From an uncultured Eubacterium sp. (GTDB taxonomy: Bacteria; Bacillota; Clostridia; Lachnospirales; Lachnospiraceae): a stretch of 64,000 bases of DNA. The stretch is from the NCBI GenBank assembly GCA_900548465.1, contig URKY01000004.1, positions 54,900 through 118,899 on the forward strand, in the 5' to 3' direction. Position numbers and translations under genes: made by a program. Below are positions 55,164 through 63,861 of the stretch, one piece after another. Each line of letters opens with the position of its first letter. Position 1 is the stretch's first letter. The notes under the pieces were generated by a model. The model had not been told where the DNA came from. It did not search any database and saw nothing but the letters and a program-made list of their open reading frames with translations.

Positions 55164-56549
55164 ATGGCTGTTAATGAAAAGAGAAGAAATATTAAATACA
55201 AATCCTTTATAAATATTAATGCCGGAATTGTGATTTTCGGTCTTATTTTGATATATATGTTTGTTAACATTGTAATTTATTTTACAACAGAAAGAACGAA
55301 ATTCTACGAGGTAACTGCAGGTTCTAATGAAGCTAAAATTAATAATTCATATGAAGGAATTGCAATTAGAGATGAAGTTATTAAATATGCTAAATCTTCA
55401 GGATATGTTGATTATTTTATCAGAGAAGGTTCAAGAATTTCCAAAAATTCAACGCTTTACAGCATAGATTCATCAGGAGACTTAAGCAATCTGTTATTAA
55501 GCGCAAGCAAAGAAAACTCAAAGTTAACAGATGAAAATTTAAATACAATTAAAGATATTATTTATGATTTTACAAATAATTTTGACAATATGAATTTTAG
55601 CGATTTATATAGTTTTAAAAGCACTATAAGGGGAACCGTTGTAGATCTGATTAATATGAATTCACTGGAAAAACTGGCAAAAGATAACGGAGAGAGTTTT
55701 TCCATTAATAAGGCGGAAGTTTCGGGAATCGTTCTATACAGGGTAGATGATTTTGAGACAATAAAGCCGAAAAAATTAAAAAATTCTGACTATGACAAAA
55801 GCGAATATATCGCAGCTCTTTTCTCATCAGGTGACAAAATCACAAAAGGAGCACCTATTTATAAGGCAATTAATGATGATGAATGGAGCATAGCCCTTAA
55901 ATTTAATAAAAAAGACGTAAAAAAATATAAGGATACTACTAATATTGTCATTAAATTTTTGAAGGACGGATTATCCACAACAGCAAATTTGAAAATCGTT
56001 AAAGGTGCAGACGGCAATAGTTACGGTGTTGTAACATTGTCTAAATATGTTGTCAGATATGCAACTGACAGGTTTTTAGATGTTGAGATTGTTGAAACAC
56101 CTAAAAAGGGACTTAAAGTACCAAAAACATCAGTTACATCAAAATCACTGTATGTTATTCCAAAAGAATACGGAACAATGGGTGAGAATGGTACAAGCAT
56201 TGGATTTTATATGCAGAATTCATCCCGAAGTAAAAATGAATCTGAAATATATTATCCCCCTATAACTATGACTGACGATAAAAATTATTATGTTTCAAAG
56301 GCGTATTTTAAGCCGGGAGATGTTATTACTAAAGAAAATTCCCATGCAAATTATGCAATAGGAAAAACCAGAAAGTTTATGGGAGTTTATAACATAAATA
56401 ATGGATATACAGTATTTGAAGTTGTTACAATTCTGGATTCAGTAGATGAATATCATATTGTAAAAATAGAAGACAATGGGTTAAGCCTGTATGACAGAAT
56501 TGTGTTAGATGCTTCGAAGGTATCAGAAAACCAGATAATTTTCCAATAG
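55164..56549 (+). CDS. HlyD-like membrane-anchored protein
   Basis: 461 residues: one N-terminal membrane helix (about residues 18-42) and a long extracytoplasmic part. The segment YEGIAIRDEVIKYAKSSGYVDYFIREGSRISKNSTLYSID resembles the lipoyl-like hairpin of HlyD adaptors (described here in short pieces: SSGYVDYF, GSRISKN). No ABC partner adjoins it. Its location ahead of yggS-sepF suggests an envelope or division role, but that is inference. AAGGAG precedes ATG 55164. Confidence 0.7.
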   Translation: MAVNEKRRNIKYKSFININAGIVIFGLILIYMFVNIVIYFTTERTKFYEVTAGSNEAKINNSYEGIAIRDEVIKYAKSSGYVDYFIREGSRISKNSTLYSIDSSGDLSNLLLSASKENSKLTDENLNTIKDIIYDFTNNFDNMNFSDLYSFKSTIRGTVVDLINMNSLEKLAKDNGESFSINKAEVSGIVLYRVDDFETIKPKKLKNSDYDKSEYIAALFSSGDKITKGAPIYKAINDDEWSIALKFNKKDVKKYKDTTNIVIKFLKDGLSTTANLKIVKGADGNSYGVVTLSKYVVRYATDRFLDVEIVETPKKGLKVPKTSVTSKSLYVIPKEYGTMGENGTSIGFYMQNSSRSKNESEIYYPPITMTDDKNYYVSKAYFKPGDVITKENSHANYAIGKTRKFMGVYNINNGYTVFEVVTILDSVDEYHIVKIEDNGLSLYDRIVLDASKVSENQIIFQ

Positions 56550-56580
56550 CATTTATTTATTATATTTAATGAAAGGAGAA

Positions 56581-56602
56581 AATGATGTAGGGATACATCA
56601 TT
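56581..56602 (+). other. GNRA-capped hairpin between ribosome binding site and yggS start
   Basis: AATGATGTA (56581-56589) pairs perfectly with TACATCATT (56594-56602) around GGGA, a GNRA-type tetraloop. AAAGGAG (56573-56579) lies just before it and the yggS ATG (56615) 12 bases after it. A two-codon ORF ATG ATG TAG starts at 56582. Confidence 0.8.
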
Positions 56603-56614
56603 GGTTTATTAAAA

Positions 56615-57307
56615 ATGATAGTTGAAAATATAGAACATGTAAGAGAAAACATAGAAAAGGCATGCAAAAAAGCAGGAAGAAGCGTTGATGAAGTTACACT
56701 TATTGCCGTAAGTAAGACAAAACCTTATACGGATATAGAAGAAGCTCTTAAGTCTGGCACTCTTGATTATGGTGAAAACAAGGTTCAGGAAATGTGTGAA
56801 AAATATGAAATCCTACCAAAAAATATCAGATGGCATATGATAGGTCATTTACAGAGAAATAAAGTAAAATATTTAGTTGGAAAAACAGAATTGATTCACT
56901 CTGTAGATTCCATAAGGTTGGCAGAACAGATTGAAAAGGAATATGCAAAAAAGGACGAAACAGCCAATATTCTGATTGAGGTTAATATGGCTCAGGAAGA
57001 AAGCAAATTTGGAATTACATCACAGGAAACAGAAGAATTAATCAGAAAAATAAGTACCTTTGAACATATTAGAATAAAGGGTCTTATGACAATTGCCCCA
57101 TATACTGATAATCCTGAAACAAATCGTGTATATTTTAGGCAAATGAAAAAATTATCGGTTGACATAAGAGATAAAAACATTGATAATGTTAGTATGGATG
57201 TGCTTTCAATGGGAATGACCGGAGATTATCAGGTGGCTATTGAAGAAGGTTCAACAATGGTAAGAGTTGGTACCGGCATATTTGGAGAGAGAAATTATAA
57301 TATTTAA
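56615..57307 (+). CDS. yggS: YggS family PLP homeostasis protein
   Basis: 230 residues, a TIM-barrel PLP-binding protein. The PLP lysine is in LIAVSKTKP (about residue 36), with DYGENKVQE and WHMIGHLQRNKVK, then SMGMTGDYQVAIEEGST. It balances PLP and amino acid pools. No ribosome binding site lies at normal spacing from ATG 56615; only ATT 56600 is an alternative. It precedes sepF as in many Firmicutes. Confidence 0.94.
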   Translation: MIVENIEHVRENIEKACKKAGRSVDEVTLIAVSKTKPYTDIEEALKSGTLDYGENKVQEMCEKYEILPKNIRWHMIGHLQRNKVKYLVGKTELIHSVDSIRLAEQIEKEYAKKDETANILIEVNMAQEESKFGITSQETEELIRKISTFEHIRIKGLMTIAPYTDNPETNRVYFRQMKKLSVDIRDKNIDNVSMDVLSMGMTGDYQVAIEEGSTMVRVGTGIFGERNYNI

Positions 57308-57324
57308 TCAGGTAGGAGAGAAAA

Positions 57325-57912
57325 ATGTCAAAATTTGGAGATAAAATAAGAAGTGCATTTACGGTAGATTATGATGATGACGATTATGATGAGTTTTATG
57401 ATGACTTTGATGATGAGGATTTAGATGACATTGAACCAGAACCGGCACCAAAGAAAAGAAAAGTTGAGAAGGTGAAAGAAGAAAAAGAAGAACCTGTACG
57501 CAGTTCAAGCAGGGTAAGCAGGGCTTCTTCTAATTATAGAAGTTCTTCAAGAAATTCAAGAAACAACAAAGTTGTTCCTATGAGATCTAACAGCGACATG
57601 GAAGTATGTGTTATTAAACCGACACATTACGAGGCAACAAAGGAAATTATTGATACATTATTAGATGGTAAAGCTGTTATATTGAATCTTGAGGGCATAA
57701 AAATTGATCTCGCTCAGCGTATTATTGACTCTGTTATAGGTGGATGTTATGCATTAGATGGTAATTTACAGAAAATAAGTGGATACATATATCTTGTAAC
57801 TCCAAGTTCTGTTGATATTACAGGAGATTTTCAGGATGTTGTAAGTGACGCGGCTTCATCAGATTATTCAGCTAATTATCAGTCTTCATATCAGGCAAGA
57901 AAAACATATTAA
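57325..57912 (+). CDS. sepF: Cell division protein SepF
   Basis: 195 residues. An N-terminal membrane helix-like start (MSKFGDKIRSAF), a highly acidic stretch of Asp and Tyr (about residues 13-35), a Ser/Arg-rich linker, and the C-terminal SepF domain (from about residue 90, ending in GDFQDVVSDA). SepF organises FtsZ at the septum. AGGAGAG precedes ATG 57325. Confidence 0.93.
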   Translation: MSKFGDKIRSAFTVDYDDDDYDEFYDDFDDEDLDDIEPEPAPKKRKVEKVKEEKEEPVRSSSRVSRASSNYRSSSRNSRNNKVVPMRSNSDMEVCVIKPTHYEATKEIIDTLLDGKAVILNLEGIKIDLAQRIIDSVIGGCYALDGNLQKISGYIYLVTPSSVDITGDFQDVVSDAASSDYSANYQSSYQARKTY

Positions 57913-57920
57913 GGTGTTGT

Positions 57921-58682
57921 ATGAATAGGGAAAAAGATGAACATTTTTTAATAAACAGATATATTGAACTTGCAAATATGGCTTATGATAGGAATATCCA
58001 TACATGTACAGATTTTTTAAATATGAACGAAATAGATACTTTTAACAGTATCAAGGGTAAGTTACCTCCTGTTAACATTGAGTTTGCAGGAGGTAATAAT
58101 TATGCTGAAAGAAAGATAATTATTTTCGCACCTTTAGAGGCATATTATGAATTCAAGGTGCCCATTGTTGTATTAAAGATTGCACCGGCTAATCCCCAAT
58201 ATGCAGATGTTTTAACTCATAGGGATTTCTTAGGTGCTATTTTAAATTTAGGAATTGTCAGAAGCAAAATAGGAGATATTTTTATAAAAAATAACATTGC
58301 CTATGTGTATTGTTTAGAGGACATTGCGAAGTTTATATCGGACAACCTGACAAAAATAAAACATACAATTGTAAAAACAGATATAACAGATTATAAAGAT
58401 ATTAGTATAACGCCGGATTTCAAGGAAATTATGGGTACTATAGCCAATGTACGGTTAGACAGTCTCATTGCAACGGCATTTGGAAGTTCAAGAAACAGTA
58501 TAATTCCATTAATTGAATCCGGTAAGGTTTTTATTAACAGTAAAATGACAACCAATAACGGAGCCTTGATAAAAGATGGAGATATAATTTCCGTGAGAGG
58601 CAAAGGACGGTTTATATTTGATGGAGTTATAAAGACTACTAAAAAAGGAAGAAATTTAATAAAAATAAGATTATATAGTTAG
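57921..58682 (+). CDS. ylmH: YlmH family S4-domain RNA-binding protein
   Basis: 253 residues. The C-terminal S4 domain (from about residue 178) has RLDSLIATAFGSSRNS, GKVFINSKMT and GDIISVRGKGRF. The N-terminal and middle domains match the YlmH family; its reported role is in ribosome rescue and quality control. ATG 57921 follows AAGGTG, eight bases after the sepF stop, as in the standard sepF-ylmH order. Confidence 0.92.
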   Translation: MNREKDEHFLINRYIELANMAYDRNIHTCTDFLNMNEIDTFNSIKGKLPPVNIEFAGGNNYAERKIIIFAPLEAYYEFKVPIVVLKIAPANPQYADVLTHRDFLGAILNLGIVRSKIGDIFIKNNIAYVYCLEDIAKFISDNLTKIKHTIVKTDITDYKDISITPDFKEIMGTIANVRLDSLIATAFGSSRNSIIPLIESGKVFINSKMTTNNGALIKDGDIISVRGKGRFIFDGVIKTTKKGRNLIKIRLYS

Positions 58683-58695
58683 AAAAGAGGCAACA

Positions 58696-59808
58696 ATGAT
58701 TAAAGCATTAGAAAATCTATCAGACAGAATAACAGTTAATTATGAAGGAAAGCCATGTTATGACATTGTTTTTTCAAAGGATTTTAGTCAGATTACAGAT
58801 GAATTGAAGAAACTTAATATAGAAAACAGAAAACTCTGTATCGTTACGGAGTCTAATGTGGGACCGCTTTATGCTGAAGAATTGAGTGAGCTAATTAAGC
58901 CTTTCTGCAGAAAAGTGATTATACATCAGTTTGAAGCCGGTGAAAAAAACAAAAACGTAAATACAGTAAATAAAATATATGATGCATTAATAAAAAATAA
59001 ATTTGACAGAAATGATTTACTTCTTGCCCTTGGTGGAGGAGTTACAGGAGACATTACGGGATTTGCGGCTGCAACTTATTTAAGGGGAATTGATTTTGTC
59101 CAGATTCCAACAACATTACTTGCCCAGGTTGATTCCAGCATTGGTGGCAAAACCGGTGTTGATTTTGAAGCATACAAAAATATGGTTGGAGCCTTCTATA
59201 TGCCAAAACTTGTGTATATGAATTTATCTACTCTTAATTCCCTTCCAAAAAGAGAATATCTGTCAGGTATGGGAGAAGTAATTAAGCATGGTTTAATTAA
59301 AGATAAAGAATATTTTAATTGGCTTAATGAAAATAAAGATGAAATTATTGACCGTGATTATACAACCCTTAAGGAAATGCTGTTTGTTAGCTGCAATATA
59401 AAGGGTAGGGTTGTGGAAAATGATCCGAAAGAAAAAGGCGAAAGAGCTTTACTTAATTTTGGACATACAGTTGGCCATGCCGTTGAAAAATTAAAAGATT
59501 TCAGCCTTCTTCACGGAGAATGTGTAGCAATTGGGATGAATGCTGCGTGTTTCCTTTCTATGGAAAAGGGATTTATTTCAAAAAAAGAATATGAAAAGGC
59601 AGTTGAAACAATAAAAATGTTTGAATTACCTGTTAACACGTCAGCAATTGAACCGCATGAAGTTACGGAAGCAACCTTAAATGATAAGAAAATGGATTCG
59701 GGAATTATAAAGTTTATTCTTTTAAATGACATAGGTAATGCCGTAATTAGCAGAGAAATTTCAAAGGAAGATATATTAAACAGCACAAAGAGGGTTATTA
59801 ATGAATAA
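58696..59808 (+). CDS. aroB: 3-dehydroquinate synthase AroB
   Basis: Converts DAHP to 3-dehydroquinate in the shikimate pathway, NAD- and metal-dependent. 370 residues. Motifs: GGGVTGDITGFAAATYLRG (about residues 112-130), QVDSSIGGKTGVD, LSGMGEVIKHG and the metal His residues in NFGHTVGHAVE and LLHGE. AGAGG precedes ATG 58696. Located where divIVA often lies between ylmH and lspA; overlaps lspA by 8 bases. Confidence 0.95.
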   Translation: MIKALENLSDRITVNYEGKPCYDIVFSKDFSQITDELKKLNIENRKLCIVTESNVGPLYAEELSELIKPFCRKVIIHQFEAGEKNKNVNTVNKIYDALIKNKFDRNDLLLALGGGVTGDITGFAAATYLRGIDFVQIPTTLLAQVDSSIGGKTGVDFEAYKNMVGAFYMPKLVYMNLSTLNSLPKREYLSGMGEVIKHGLIKDKEYFNWLNENKDEIIDRDYTTLKEMLFVSCNIKGRVVENDPKEKGERALLNFGHTVGHAVEKLKDFSLLHGECVAIGMNAACFLSMEKGFISKKEYEKAVETIKMFELPVNTSAIEPHEVTEATLNDKKMDSGIIKFILLNDIGNAVISREISKEDILNSTKRVINE

Positions 59809-60349
59809 AAAAAATATTTACAGATTAAAAATCGGCTTTTTTATGTTTTTTCTTGTTGTAGTCGATCAAGTGAGCAAATATTTGGCAAATACTCATTTAA
59901 AGGGCAAAAATGAGCTGGTAATTATAAATAAAGTTCTAAACCTCTATTATTTGGATGGAGGAAACAGAGGCGCTGCATGGGGAATGTTTTCCGGAAAAAT
60001 TGTCATGTTCATAATTTTTACTATAATTGCAATTTTTGTTATAAGCATTTTCATGAAAAATATTTATGGGCTTATTGTTGAGACGGACAGAAATCTTTTT
60101 AGAGGACTTAATGTGTGTATGGCATTGTTAATGTCGGGAGCCATTGGTAATCTTATTGATCGTGTAGTTCATAATTATGTTATTGATTTTATATATATCA
60201 AATTTATTGATTTTCCTATTTTTAATGTGGCAGACTGCTATGTTACAGTGTCATGTGCATTAATTATAATATTATGCCTGTTTAAGGTGAGAGAAGAAGA
60301 GTTTAATCAGATTGTTTCTTTAAAATCTTTAAAAAGAAGCAAAAGATAA
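59801..60349 (+). CDS. lspA: Signal peptidase II (lipoprotein signal peptidase)
   Basis: 182 residues, four membrane helices. The catalytic Asp pair is visible in GNLIDRVVHNYVIDFI and FNVADCY. It cleaves the signal peptide of prolipoproteins. The start overlaps the aroB end by 8 bases. A little longer at the C-terminus than typical (basic tail SLKSLKRSKR). Confidence 0.95.
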   Translation: MNKKNIYRLKIGFFMFFLVVVDQVSKYLANTHLKGKNELVIINKVLNLYYLDGGNRGAAWGMFSGKIVMFIIFTIIAIFVISIFMKNIYGLIVETDRNLFRGLNVCMALLMSGAIGNLIDRVVHNYVIDFIYIKFIDFPIFNVADCYVTVSCALIIILCLFKVREEEFNQIVSLKSLKRSKR

Positions 60350-60358
60350 TGGTGTTTT

Positions 60359-61270
60359 ATGAGTGAAGTTTTTATTGTTGACGAAGAGTTACAGGATATA
60401 AGAATAGATAAATATTTAAATGAGTTTTTAAAGGATAATTCCAGAACATATATTCAGAAACTCATTAAGAACGGGAATGTTTTAGTTAATGACAATCCAT
60501 GTAAGGCTAATTATAGAGTTCAGTCGGAAGACAGAATTTCAGTGGATATTCCTACACCGGTTACGGCTGATATTTTACCTGAAAATATTCCTATTGATAT
60601 TATTTATGAAGATGATGACATTTTGATTGTAAATAAGCCAAAGGATTTGGTTGTTCATCCTGCACCGGGACATTATACCGGGACGCTGGTTAATGCATTG
60701 ATGTATCATTGTAAAGATAATTTATCAAATATTAACGGCGTGCTTAGACCGGGAATTGTACATAGAATTGATAAAGATACAACAGGTGCTTTAATTGTGT
60801 GTAAAAATGATTACAGTCATAATTTTATTGCAACTCAGTTAAAGGAACATTCAATTACAAGGGAATACGTAGGGATTGTCTGCGGTGTTGTAAAAGATGA
60901 TAAAGGGGTTATTGATGCGCCGATTGGTCGTAACAAAATTAAACGAAAGGAAATGTGTATAAATGAATTAAACGGAAAAAATGCCGTTACACATTATGAA
61001 GTAATAAGACGATTTGAAAAATATACTTTAATGAAGTTTAATTTAGAGACAGGACGTACACATCAAATCAGAGTTCATATGGCAAGTATTAATCATCCGT
61101 TATTAGGAGATGAAATATATAACCATAATAAATGCCCATTTAAGCTTCAGGGACAATGTCTCCATGCAAGAACCATTGGTTTTATACATCCAACGACAAA
61201 GAAATATGTTGAGTTTGAAGCAAAGATACCTGAATATTTTTCAAATTTAACGGATAATGTACTTAAATGA
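60359..61270 (+). CDS. rluD: RluD-type pseudouridine synthase
   Basis: 303 residues. An N-terminal S4 domain (RIDKYLNEFL, GNVLVND) and the catalytic Asp in HRIDKDTTGALIV (about residue 140). GRTHQIRVH is the second core motif. The family makes pseudouridines in 23S rRNA helix 69; the exact target is not determined. Follows lspA, standard order. Confidence 0.93.
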   Translation: MSEVFIVDEELQDIRIDKYLNEFLKDNSRTYIQKLIKNGNVLVNDNPCKANYRVQSEDRISVDIPTPVTADILPENIPIDIIYEDDDILIVNKPKDLVVHPAPGHYTGTLVNALMYHCKDNLSNINGVLRPGIVHRIDKDTTGALIVCKNDYSHNFIATQLKEHSITREYVGIVCGVVKDDKGVIDAPIGRNKIKRKEMCINELNGKNAVTHYEVIRRFEKYTLMKFNLETGRTHQIRVHMASINHPLLGDEIYNHNKCPFKLQGQCLHARTIGFIHPTTKKYVEFEAKIPEYFSNLTDNVLK

Positions 61271-61513
61271 GTTTTTATTATCACGATTACCACTATTCTC
61301 ATAATTTATTATTCGTTAAACTTGTCTTTTGCGAATAGTTGTGTTATTCTATTTACTTATAATAGTAAAAATAAGTAAAAAAAATTTTTCCAAAAAAATA
61401 GACTTTATTCTTCTGCTTTTTCATTAGAAAGAGGATTTATTAAAAAGTACATTATTTTTTACTTTTTAAAATTAATTATTTGAGATTATTTTTATTTCAG
61501 GAGGATATTTAAT
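61271..61513 (+). other. AT-rich intergenic region with inverted repeats
   Basis: Very AT-rich 243 bases. Two perfect inverted repeats: TTTACTTAT (61352-61360) with ATAAGTAAA (61371-61379), and TTAAAAAGTA (61440-61449) with TACTTTTTAA (61460-61469). The first could terminate rluD because T-runs follow. A TATAAT at 61358 has no matching -35. No ORF with a ribosome binding site is seen. Confidence 0.6.
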
Positions 61514-62233
61514 TTGAAAGCACAGAAATTATTTAGTTATGTTCGGAGGGCTGTTTCTGATTATAACATGATAAAAAACGGTGATAAGATTGCAGTTGGA
61601 ATATCCGGTGGAAAAGACAGTCTTACATTATTGTATGCGTTAAATGGGTTAAGGCGGTTTTATCCTGAAAAATTTGACATTATAGCACTGACTGTTGATT
61701 TAGGATTTGAAATACAGAATTTCGCTACAATTGAACAGTTTTGTAAAGATATGAATGTAGAATATCACGTTATCAAAACAGAGATTGCTGATATTGTTTT
61801 TGAGAATAGAAAGGAAACTACTCCTTGCTCTCTTTGTGCAAAAATGCGAAAAGGTGCTCTTAATGAAACTGCAAAAAAATTGGGATGTAATAAAATAGCT
61901 TATGCTCATCATATGGATGATATGATTGAAACAATGTTTCTTTCTTTAATATATGAAGGTCGCTTCCACTGCTTCTCACCTGTTACATATCTTGACAGAA
62001 TGGGTCTTACAGTTATAAGGCCTTTAATGTATACACCAGAAGCTGATGTTATTGGTTTTTCGAGAAAATACGAACTCCCAATTGCAAAGAATCCATGTCC
62101 TGTTGATGGTCATACGAAACGTGAATATGTAAAAAATCTTGTAAGACAGTTAAACAAGGAAAATCCCGGTTGTAAAGAGCGCTTCTTTAGGGCATTGTTA
62201 AACGGCAGTTTTACTTTACCGGAAAATAATTAA
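61514..62233 (+). CDS. TtcA-like tRNA 2-thiocytidine synthase (PP-loop ATPase)
   Basis: 239 residues, shorter than TtcA of E. coli (about 310). The PP-loop SGGKDSLTLL (about residues 31-40) and three Cys for the 4Fe-4S cluster (PCSLCAKM with two Cys, KNPCPVDG with one) are present. So it likely thiolates a tRNA base. The start is TTG 61514, 9 bases after AGGAGG; no ATG is near. The neighbour to the right is a recombinase. Confidence 0.88.
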   Translation: MKAQKLFSYVRRAVSDYNMIKNGDKIAVGISGGKDSLTLLYALNGLRRFYPEKFDIIALTVDLGFEIQNFATIEQFCKDMNVEYHVIKTEIADIVFENRKETTPCSLCAKMRKGALNETAKKLGCNKIAYAHHMDDMIETMFLSLIYEGRFHCFSPVTYLDRMGLTVIRPLMYTPEADVIGFSRKYELPIAKNPCPVDGHTKREYVKNLVRQLNKENPGCKERFFRALLNGSFTLPENN

Positions 62234-62282
62234 CTTTATATGGTTATGTTATTATATTTATGTTTATATAGGAGAGATTTTT

Positions 62283-63347
62283 ATGGCAAGTAATACTTCT
62301 AACAGAAATTATCATGAACAGGTAATTATAAAAAATGAATTAAAACTAAGAGAATTGCAAAAACAACTTCCACGTTTTTGTGGAGAGTTTTTTAGAGGAA
62401 TTGATTATACCACTTCTTCAAGGACGAGGATAGCGTATGGATATGATCTTATTGTATTTTTTAATTATTTAAAAAATGAAAATTTGGATTTTAAAGGCAT
62501 TGAAATGAGAGACTTTACTTTAGAAATGCTTGACAAGGTAACTGCCACAGACATTGAAGAATATTTAGACTACTTAAAGTTTTATGTTACTGAAGATGGC
62601 AAGGAACACACGAATAAAGAACGTGGAATAATGAGAAAACTTGCATGCCTTAGAACGTTATATCGTTATTTTTATAGAAAAGAAAAAATAAAAAATAATC
62701 CTGCTTCTATTGTTGAAATGCCTAAAATACACCAAAAAGAAATTGTTCGACTTGATACAGATGAGGTTGGTGAATTACTGGATGAGGTTGAAAGGGGAGA
62801 TAAACTAACAAAGTCCCAGCAAAACTTTCACGCTAAAACTAAAACAAGGGATATTGCTATTCTTACACTTCTGCTTGGAACGGGGATTCGTGTATCTGAA
62901 TGTGTTGGAATTGATATAAATGATGTTGATTTTAAAAATTCAGGAATAAAAATTAGACGCAAAGGTGGAAATGAAACGGTAATATATTTTGGTGAAGAAG
63001 TTGAAAAGGCTTTATTGGATTATATAGAAGAGAGAAAATTAATAGTAACACAGACCGAACACGAAAATGCACTCTTTTTATCATTACAGAAAAGACGTAT
63101 AGGGGTAAGGGCCGTGGAAAATCTGGTTAAGAAATACTCTTCTCTTATTACTAATTTAAAAAAAATCACGCCACATAAACTTAGAAGTACATATGGCACA
63201 GCCCTTTATAAAGAAACAGGGGATATATATCTGGTAGCTGATGTTTTGGGGCATAAGGATGTTAACACAACCAAAAAGCATTATGCAGCTATAGAAGATG
63301 AACGGCGTAGAAAGGCAAGAAATGCTGTAAAACTTAGAAAAGATTAG
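62283..63347 (+). CDS. Xer-type tyrosine recombinase
   Basis: 354 residues. N-terminal core-binding domain (about 20-145) and a catalytic domain with Arg in GTGIRVSECVG, Lys in RRKGGNE, HKLRSTYGT (His-x2-Arg), LGHKDVNTTKKHY (His and the Tyr nucleophile). Longer than XerC/D (about 300). No attachment repeat or mobile element is seen, so it is more likely a chromosomal recombinase that resolves dimers or an adjacent host gene. AGGAGAG precedes ATG 62283. Confidence 0.92.
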   Translation: MASNTSNRNYHEQVIIKNELKLRELQKQLPRFCGEFFRGIDYTTSSRTRIAYGYDLIVFFNYLKNENLDFKGIEMRDFTLEMLDKVTATDIEEYLDYLKFYVTEDGKEHTNKERGIMRKLACLRTLYRYFYRKEKIKNNPASIVEMPKIHQKEIVRLDTDEVGELLDEVERGDKLTKSQQNFHAKTKTRDIAILTLLLGTGIRVSECVGIDINDVDFKNSGIKIRRKGGNETVIYFGEEVEKALLDYIEERKLIVTQTEHENALFLSLQKRRIGVRAVENLVKKYSSLITNLKKITPHKLRSTYGTALYKETGDIYLVADVLGHKDVNTTKKHYAAIEDERRRKARNAVKLRKD

Positions 63348-63379
63348 CAAATTTGCCATTTCTACTACTCCTTATATTT

Positions 63380-63748
63380 TTATTTATATTCATTCGAATA
63401 ATAAGAAATAACAAGATAATTACCACTGGTGATTTTGTCGGTAGTTAGATTGTTATTTTTCTTTACTTCAGCAATATATTCATTGACAGAAACATTACTG
63501 TTAACAGTATGCTCCTGGGCTATGGAAGTAAGGGTGTCACCAGGCTGAATTTCATAGCTCGTATAATATTTATATATAGGATCTTTTTCTGTATTATTAG
63601 CATTCACATTAACAAAACGTACAGATGAATATACAGCGATAAATAACAGCGATATGACTGTGCAGGATAAAATAATTTTCTTTCTACGCGCTACTGTCTT
63701 AATTCTTTTTTCACGGATATTTCTTCTTTTTAATCTCTCATTGTTCAT
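63380..63748 (-). CDS. LysM-domain membrane protein, SOS-controlled (YneA-like)
   Basis: 122 residues on the minus strand from ATG 63748 behind AGGAGG. An N-terminal basic segment (RRNIREKRIKTVARRKK), one membrane helix (IILSCTVISLLFIAVYSSV, about residues 25-45) and a C-terminal LysM domain (YEIQPGDTLTSIAQEH). This is the layout of YneA, the B. subtilis SOS division inhibitor. The promoter has a LexA box in its core, so damage-induced division arrest is the likely role. The C-terminal sequence is divergent from yneA. Confidence 0.85.
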   Translation of the reverse strand: MNNERLKRRNIREKRIKTVARRKKIILSCTVISLLFIAVYSSVRFVNVNANNTEKDPIYKYYTSYEIQPGDTLTSIAQEHTVNSNVSVNEYIAEVKKNNNLTTDKITSGNYLVISYYSNEYK

Positions 63749-63782
63749 TTCAAATTCCTCCTAGAATGTATATTTATAATTA

Positions 63783-63796
63783 AGAACATCTGTTCG
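63783..63796. promoter_or_regulatory. LexA box 1 (weak), in LysM 5' UTR
   Basis: AGAACATCTGTTCG matches the Gram-positive SOS box CGAACRNRYGTTYG in 12 of 14 positions. Confidence 0.6.
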
Positions 63797-63810
63797 TTTC
63801 GACTGATATG

Positions 63811-63839
63811 ATTTTATCATTCGAACGAATGTTTGTCAA
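63811..63839 (-). promoter_or_regulatory. Consensus promoter of the LysM gene
   Basis: On the minus strand TTGACA (63839-63834), a 17-base spacer and TAAAAT (63816-63811). The LexA box 63822-63835 covers the spacer and part of the -35. Confidence 0.85.
63822..63835. promoter_or_regulatory. LexA box 2 (perfect), in LysM promoter
   Basis: CGAACGAATGTTTG matches all constrained positions of CGAACRNRYGTTYG. Confidence 0.92.
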
Positions 63840-63847
63840 CATTTTTT

Positions 63848-63861
63848 CGAACAAATATTCG
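63848..63861. promoter_or_regulatory. LexA box 3
   Basis: CGAACAAATATTCG matches the SOS box except A for G at position 10. It lies upstream of the LysM promoter and could also control a divergent gene beyond the window. Confidence 0.8.

Noticed and set aside
57500..57570. Ser/Arg repeats in sepF as a tandem repeat
   Set aside because: A low-complexity linker typical of SepF proteins, with no regular period.
62283..63347. Integrase as a sign of a mobile element
   Set aside because: No attachment repeats, tRNA target or phage genes nearby; the flanks are ordinary chromosomal genes.
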